Source: Roseburia_C sp031555935
GTDB taxonomy: Bacteria > Bacillota > Clostridia > Lachnospirales > Lachnospiraceae
Direction of reading: 5' to 3'
Length of the DNA stretch: 64,000 bases
Assembly (NCBI GenBank): GCA_031555935.1
Contig: JAVBTX010000035.1
Coordinates: forward strand, 9,495 to 73,494
The notes beneath the pieces are model-generated. The model did not search any database. It worked only from the letters and a program-made list of their open reading frames with translations, and had not been told where the DNA came from. Position 1 is the first letter of the stretch; every line of letters begins with the position of its first letter. Made by a program: the position numbers and the translations under genes. Positions 62,292-64,000 of the stretch are shown one piece after another.

Positions 62292-63059
62292 ATGAAGAAG
62301 AAAAAATGGTTACAAATAGTTCTAGGTTGTATCGGAGTCAATGTTCTGCTAGTAGTTGTTAATTTTATTCCAACTTGGAGTTTGAAAACTGGTAGCATGC
62401 ATCAGCTTGAAGGCAATTGGGTAGATGTATACTATGAGGAGGAAGTGGATGCGGCAGAGGATGTATTTCAGCTTGCGGATTCAAAAGCAGCGTATCTGGC
62501 AGAAAAATTAGGATTCACAGAAAAGCAGGATGTAAAAATATATATTTACGATCAGCAGAGCACAATGCAGACCCAAAAATATGGACTGATTGGGCCGTTG
62601 CTGGGACTAGATTGGTATGTTGGAGATAATATTGGGACAAATGTTATTCTGACATCTCCCGCGAATCCAGGAAAAGTGCATGACTATGACAATAATAAAG
62701 AAGTGGTACTACACGAGATGGTACATGCCTATATCAGTGTGCTAAATCCCAAGGTGGAATTATGGCTGACAGAAGGCGTGGCCCTATATCTGACAAATGG
62801 GGAGCCGTTTCAGCAATCATATCTGGAATATATTTCGATTCCCTCCTACTCAGATATTAAAACGAGAAATCCAATGAAATTTTCGAAAAAGGGCGGCTAT
62901 ACTTTTGCCCATACCTACATTGAGTATCTGGATGTCACCTATGGCTGGGAAAAAGTGCTTGAGCTTTTGAAGACGGGGCAGTATGAAAGCATATATGGAA
63001 AATCTGCAAATGACATTTATCTTGAATGGGTGGATGATTTGTTGCAAAAAGAGGAATAG
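62292..63059 (+). CDS. Membrane-anchored gluzincin-like metalloprotease
   Basis: 255 residues. N-terminal membrane anchor (about 6-25), then an extracellular domain with zinc motif HEMVHAY (HExxH) and downstream ELWLTEGVALYL (third ligand Glu), as in peptidase MA-like gluzincins. Starts: ATG 62292 is 11 nt from GGAG, ATG 62283 only 2 nt; I prefer 62292. Its inverted-repeat upstream region may be controlled by the neighbouring LuxR regulator (inference). Substrate unknown. Confidence 0.82.
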   Translation: MKKKKWLQIVLGCIGVNVLLVVVNFIPTWSLKTGSMHQLEGNWVDVYYEEEVDAAEDVFQLADSKAAYLAEKLGFTEKQDVKIYIYDQQSTMQTQKYGLIGPLLGLDWYVGDNIGTNVILTSPANPGKVHDYDNNKEVVLHEMVHAYISVLNPKVELWLTEGVALYLTNGEPFQQSYLEYISIPSYSDIKTRNPMKFSKKGGYTFAHTYIEYLDVTYGWEKVLELLKTGQYESIYGKSANDIYLEWVDDLLQKEE

Positions 63060-63115
63060 GAGTATATAATTGGTAGTAAACTAAGAAAAGGCATTGGGTA
63101 ACAGGAGGAAAACAG

Positions 63116-63553
63116 ATGGACTTTTTTGACAAGCTGGGTGAAACAATAGTATCGGCGGGAAGGGATGTATCCCAAAAGGCGAAGGATATCTCTGGTGTAG
63201 CAAAATTAAATCTGGATATTAGAGCCAAAGAAGATTTTGTAAACAAACAATATGCGGAAATTGGCAGACGTTATTATGATAATCATAAGAATGATGTACC
63301 AGTACCATATGAACAGTTTGAAAGCATTGCTGAGGCGCTGGAATCAATTGCCCAGATGAAAAGAGACTTAAATGAAATAAAAGGAACCAGAGAATGTCCA
63401 AAGTGTGGTGTTAAATCAGCAGACGGTGCTGCCTTTTGTGCAAGCTGTGGAGCCAAGCTAGACATTTATGAAGAAGATGAACCCGTAGAGGCAGAAGTAG
63501 TAGAAGAGGTCGTGGCAGAGTCTGCAGCGGAAGAGGTTCCATCTGCGGATTGA
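63116..63553 (+). CDS. Zinc-ribbon domain protein
   Basis: 145 residues. N-terminal amphipathic helix region (FDKLGETIVSAGRDVSQKAKD), a coiled-coil-like middle, a zinc ribbon (CPKCGVKSADGAAFCASCGAKL, split CPKCG...CASCG), and an acidic Glu/Val tail. Common in Firmicutes, function unknown. AGGAGG precedes the ATG. Confidence 0.85.
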   Translation: MDFFDKLGETIVSAGRDVSQKAKDISGVAKLNLDIRAKEDFVNKQYAEIGRRYYDNHKNDVPVPYEQFESIAEALESIAQMKRDLNEIKGTRECPKCGVKSADGAAFCASCGAKLDIYEEDEPVEAEVVEEVVAESAAEEVPSAD

Positions 63554-63578
63554 CAACTTAGGTAAATCGTGGTAATTT
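63550..63578 (+). promoter_or_regulatory. Promoter of the T-box leader
   Basis: TTGACA (63550-63555, overlapping the zinc-ribbon stop codon), 17-bp spacer, TAATTT (63573-63578). Confidence 0.7.
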
Positions 63579-63586
63579 TAGGAAAT

Positions 63587-63866
63587 AAGAAAAACGCTTA
63601 GAAAAAGAGAGTATGCCAATTGAAAATTTACAGAGAAATTCCTAGATTCGGGCAACCGGTAGCTGAGAGGGAATAATGGCAGATAGGCAGAAGATGGCTT
63701 TGGAGCGGCACAGTCGAATCACCGATGAATTAAGAGGAATCGTGACTAGGTTGTGACAGGACCGCCTGTTATAGCGGCAATGAGGCTGATGCTGTGAGGC
63801 ATGGGCGAATAGAAGTGGTAACACGGGAATAACCTCGTCTTCTGATATAGAAGGCGAGGATTTTTT
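63587..63866 (+). promoter_or_regulatory. T-box leader (tRNA-sensing riboswitch)
   Basis: Stem I starts with ACGCTTAGAAAAAGAGAGTATG (split: AGAAAAAGAGAGTA, the GA/K-turn and AGTA specifier-loop motif) and closes at CTTTGGAGCG. The T-box AGAAGTGGTAACACGGGAAT (63811-63830) forms the antiterminator with CTTCT (63839-63843), competing with the terminator. T-boxes control aminoacyl-tRNA synthetase, amino-acid biosynthesis or transport genes by sensing uncharged tRNA. The specifier triplet (in GATAGGCAGAAGATGG) could not be assigned with confidence, so the amino acid is unknown. Confidence 0.85.
63833..63866 (+). terminator. T-box terminator
   Basis: Perfect 11-bp stem CCTCGTCTTCT / AGAAGGCGAGG with loop GATAT, one A, then T6 (63861-63866). 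The next base begins the group II intron. Confidence 0.92.
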
Positions 63867-64000
63867 GTTCGCCCAGCATGGGCGAACTCTTACGAGTGAA
63901 AGTCTCGAGTGTGCCTTAGTGGTAGGAAACACATAGCCAATGACAAGGGTGTCCATCGTGAGATGGAATCTGAAGGAAGTCGGATGGCAAACCTCTGGTC
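63867..64000 (+). mobile_element. Group II intron, 5' end (truncated by window)
   Basis: Starts GTTCGCCCAGCATGGGCGAAC (split: GTTCGCCC / GGGCGAAC hairpin), then CTCTTACGAGTGAAAG, GGTAGGAAACACATAGCC, and GGTGTCCATCGTGAGATGG ... CTGAAGGAAG, which are conserved domain I sequences of bacterial group II introns. The insertion point is immediately after the T run of the T-box terminator, the target preference known for group IIC introns. The reverse transcriptase and 3' end lie beyond the window. Confidence 0.85.

Noticed and set aside
63642..63956. 104-codon minus-strand ORF
   Set aside because: Lies antisense to the T-box leader and intron; structured RNA explains the sequence.

Overview
The window looks like chromosome of an anaerobic, low-to-moderate-GC Firmicute, most likely a clostridium of the Lachnospiraceae or a neighbour (inference). 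Supporting signs are strong AGGAGG ribosome-binding sites with several TTG/GTG starts, TTGACA/TATAAT promoters, a T-box leader, a yybP-ykoY (manganese) riboswitch, desulfoferrodoxin, and Firmicute-type LytS/YesN and PhoP/PhoR systems. No rRNA, phage block, conjugation module or CRISPR array was seen.

Layout. 1-14.1 kb is ordinary chromosome: the 5' part of an iron alcohol dehydrogenase, tRNA-Cys, a surface-polymer group (GT2 glycosyltransferase, papain-like hydrolase, UPF0104 membrane protein), a TVP38 protein, a MoxR/DUF58/membrane-protein operon, desulfoferrodoxin, a solitary RsmH-type methyltransferase, an Fpg-like protein without the catalytic proline, and a FAD/Rieske oxidoreductase.

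14.1-41.4 kb is the unusual part. Two copies of a Rpn-family nuclease gene bracket two tandem paralogous modules. Each module is, leftward, a giant GLUG-repeat secreted protein and a second secreted protein (Ig/chitobiase-like in A; a seven-repeat RCC1 propeller protein in B), then a LytS/YesM-type histidine kinase and a YesN-type (REC-AraC) regulator, with a divergently transcribed LplA-type solute-binding protein and no transporter permease. Direct repeats with the consensus ATGGAttATcTTCa, 20-21 bp apart, sit just upstream of three promoters (both second-surface-gene operons and the module B regulator operon) with the same geometry. I read this as a ligand-sensing circuit (binding protein, kinase, AraC regulator) that switches on very large surface proteins; it is the best candidate for a new system here.

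41.5-55.8 kb holds a small sigma factor with a membrane partner and an SH3 protein, a DUF2935 gene, a 243-bp palindromic element, and a complete phosphate regulon (pstSCAB-phoU, a Na/Pi cotransporter, phoPR). Its PstS reads as circularly permuted. A manganese riboswitch then leads into mntP, a Ca/Na antiporter and a YczE-like protein.

55.8-64 kb carries a DUF3298 lipoprotein, an effector-binding protein, a DUF3788-DUF3795 fusion, a WYL regulator, TraX plus a membrane LuxR regulator, a gluzincin-like protein and a zinc-ribbon protein. The window ends in a T-box leader whose terminator is followed immediately by the 5' end of a group II intron, so the regulated gene lies beyond the window.
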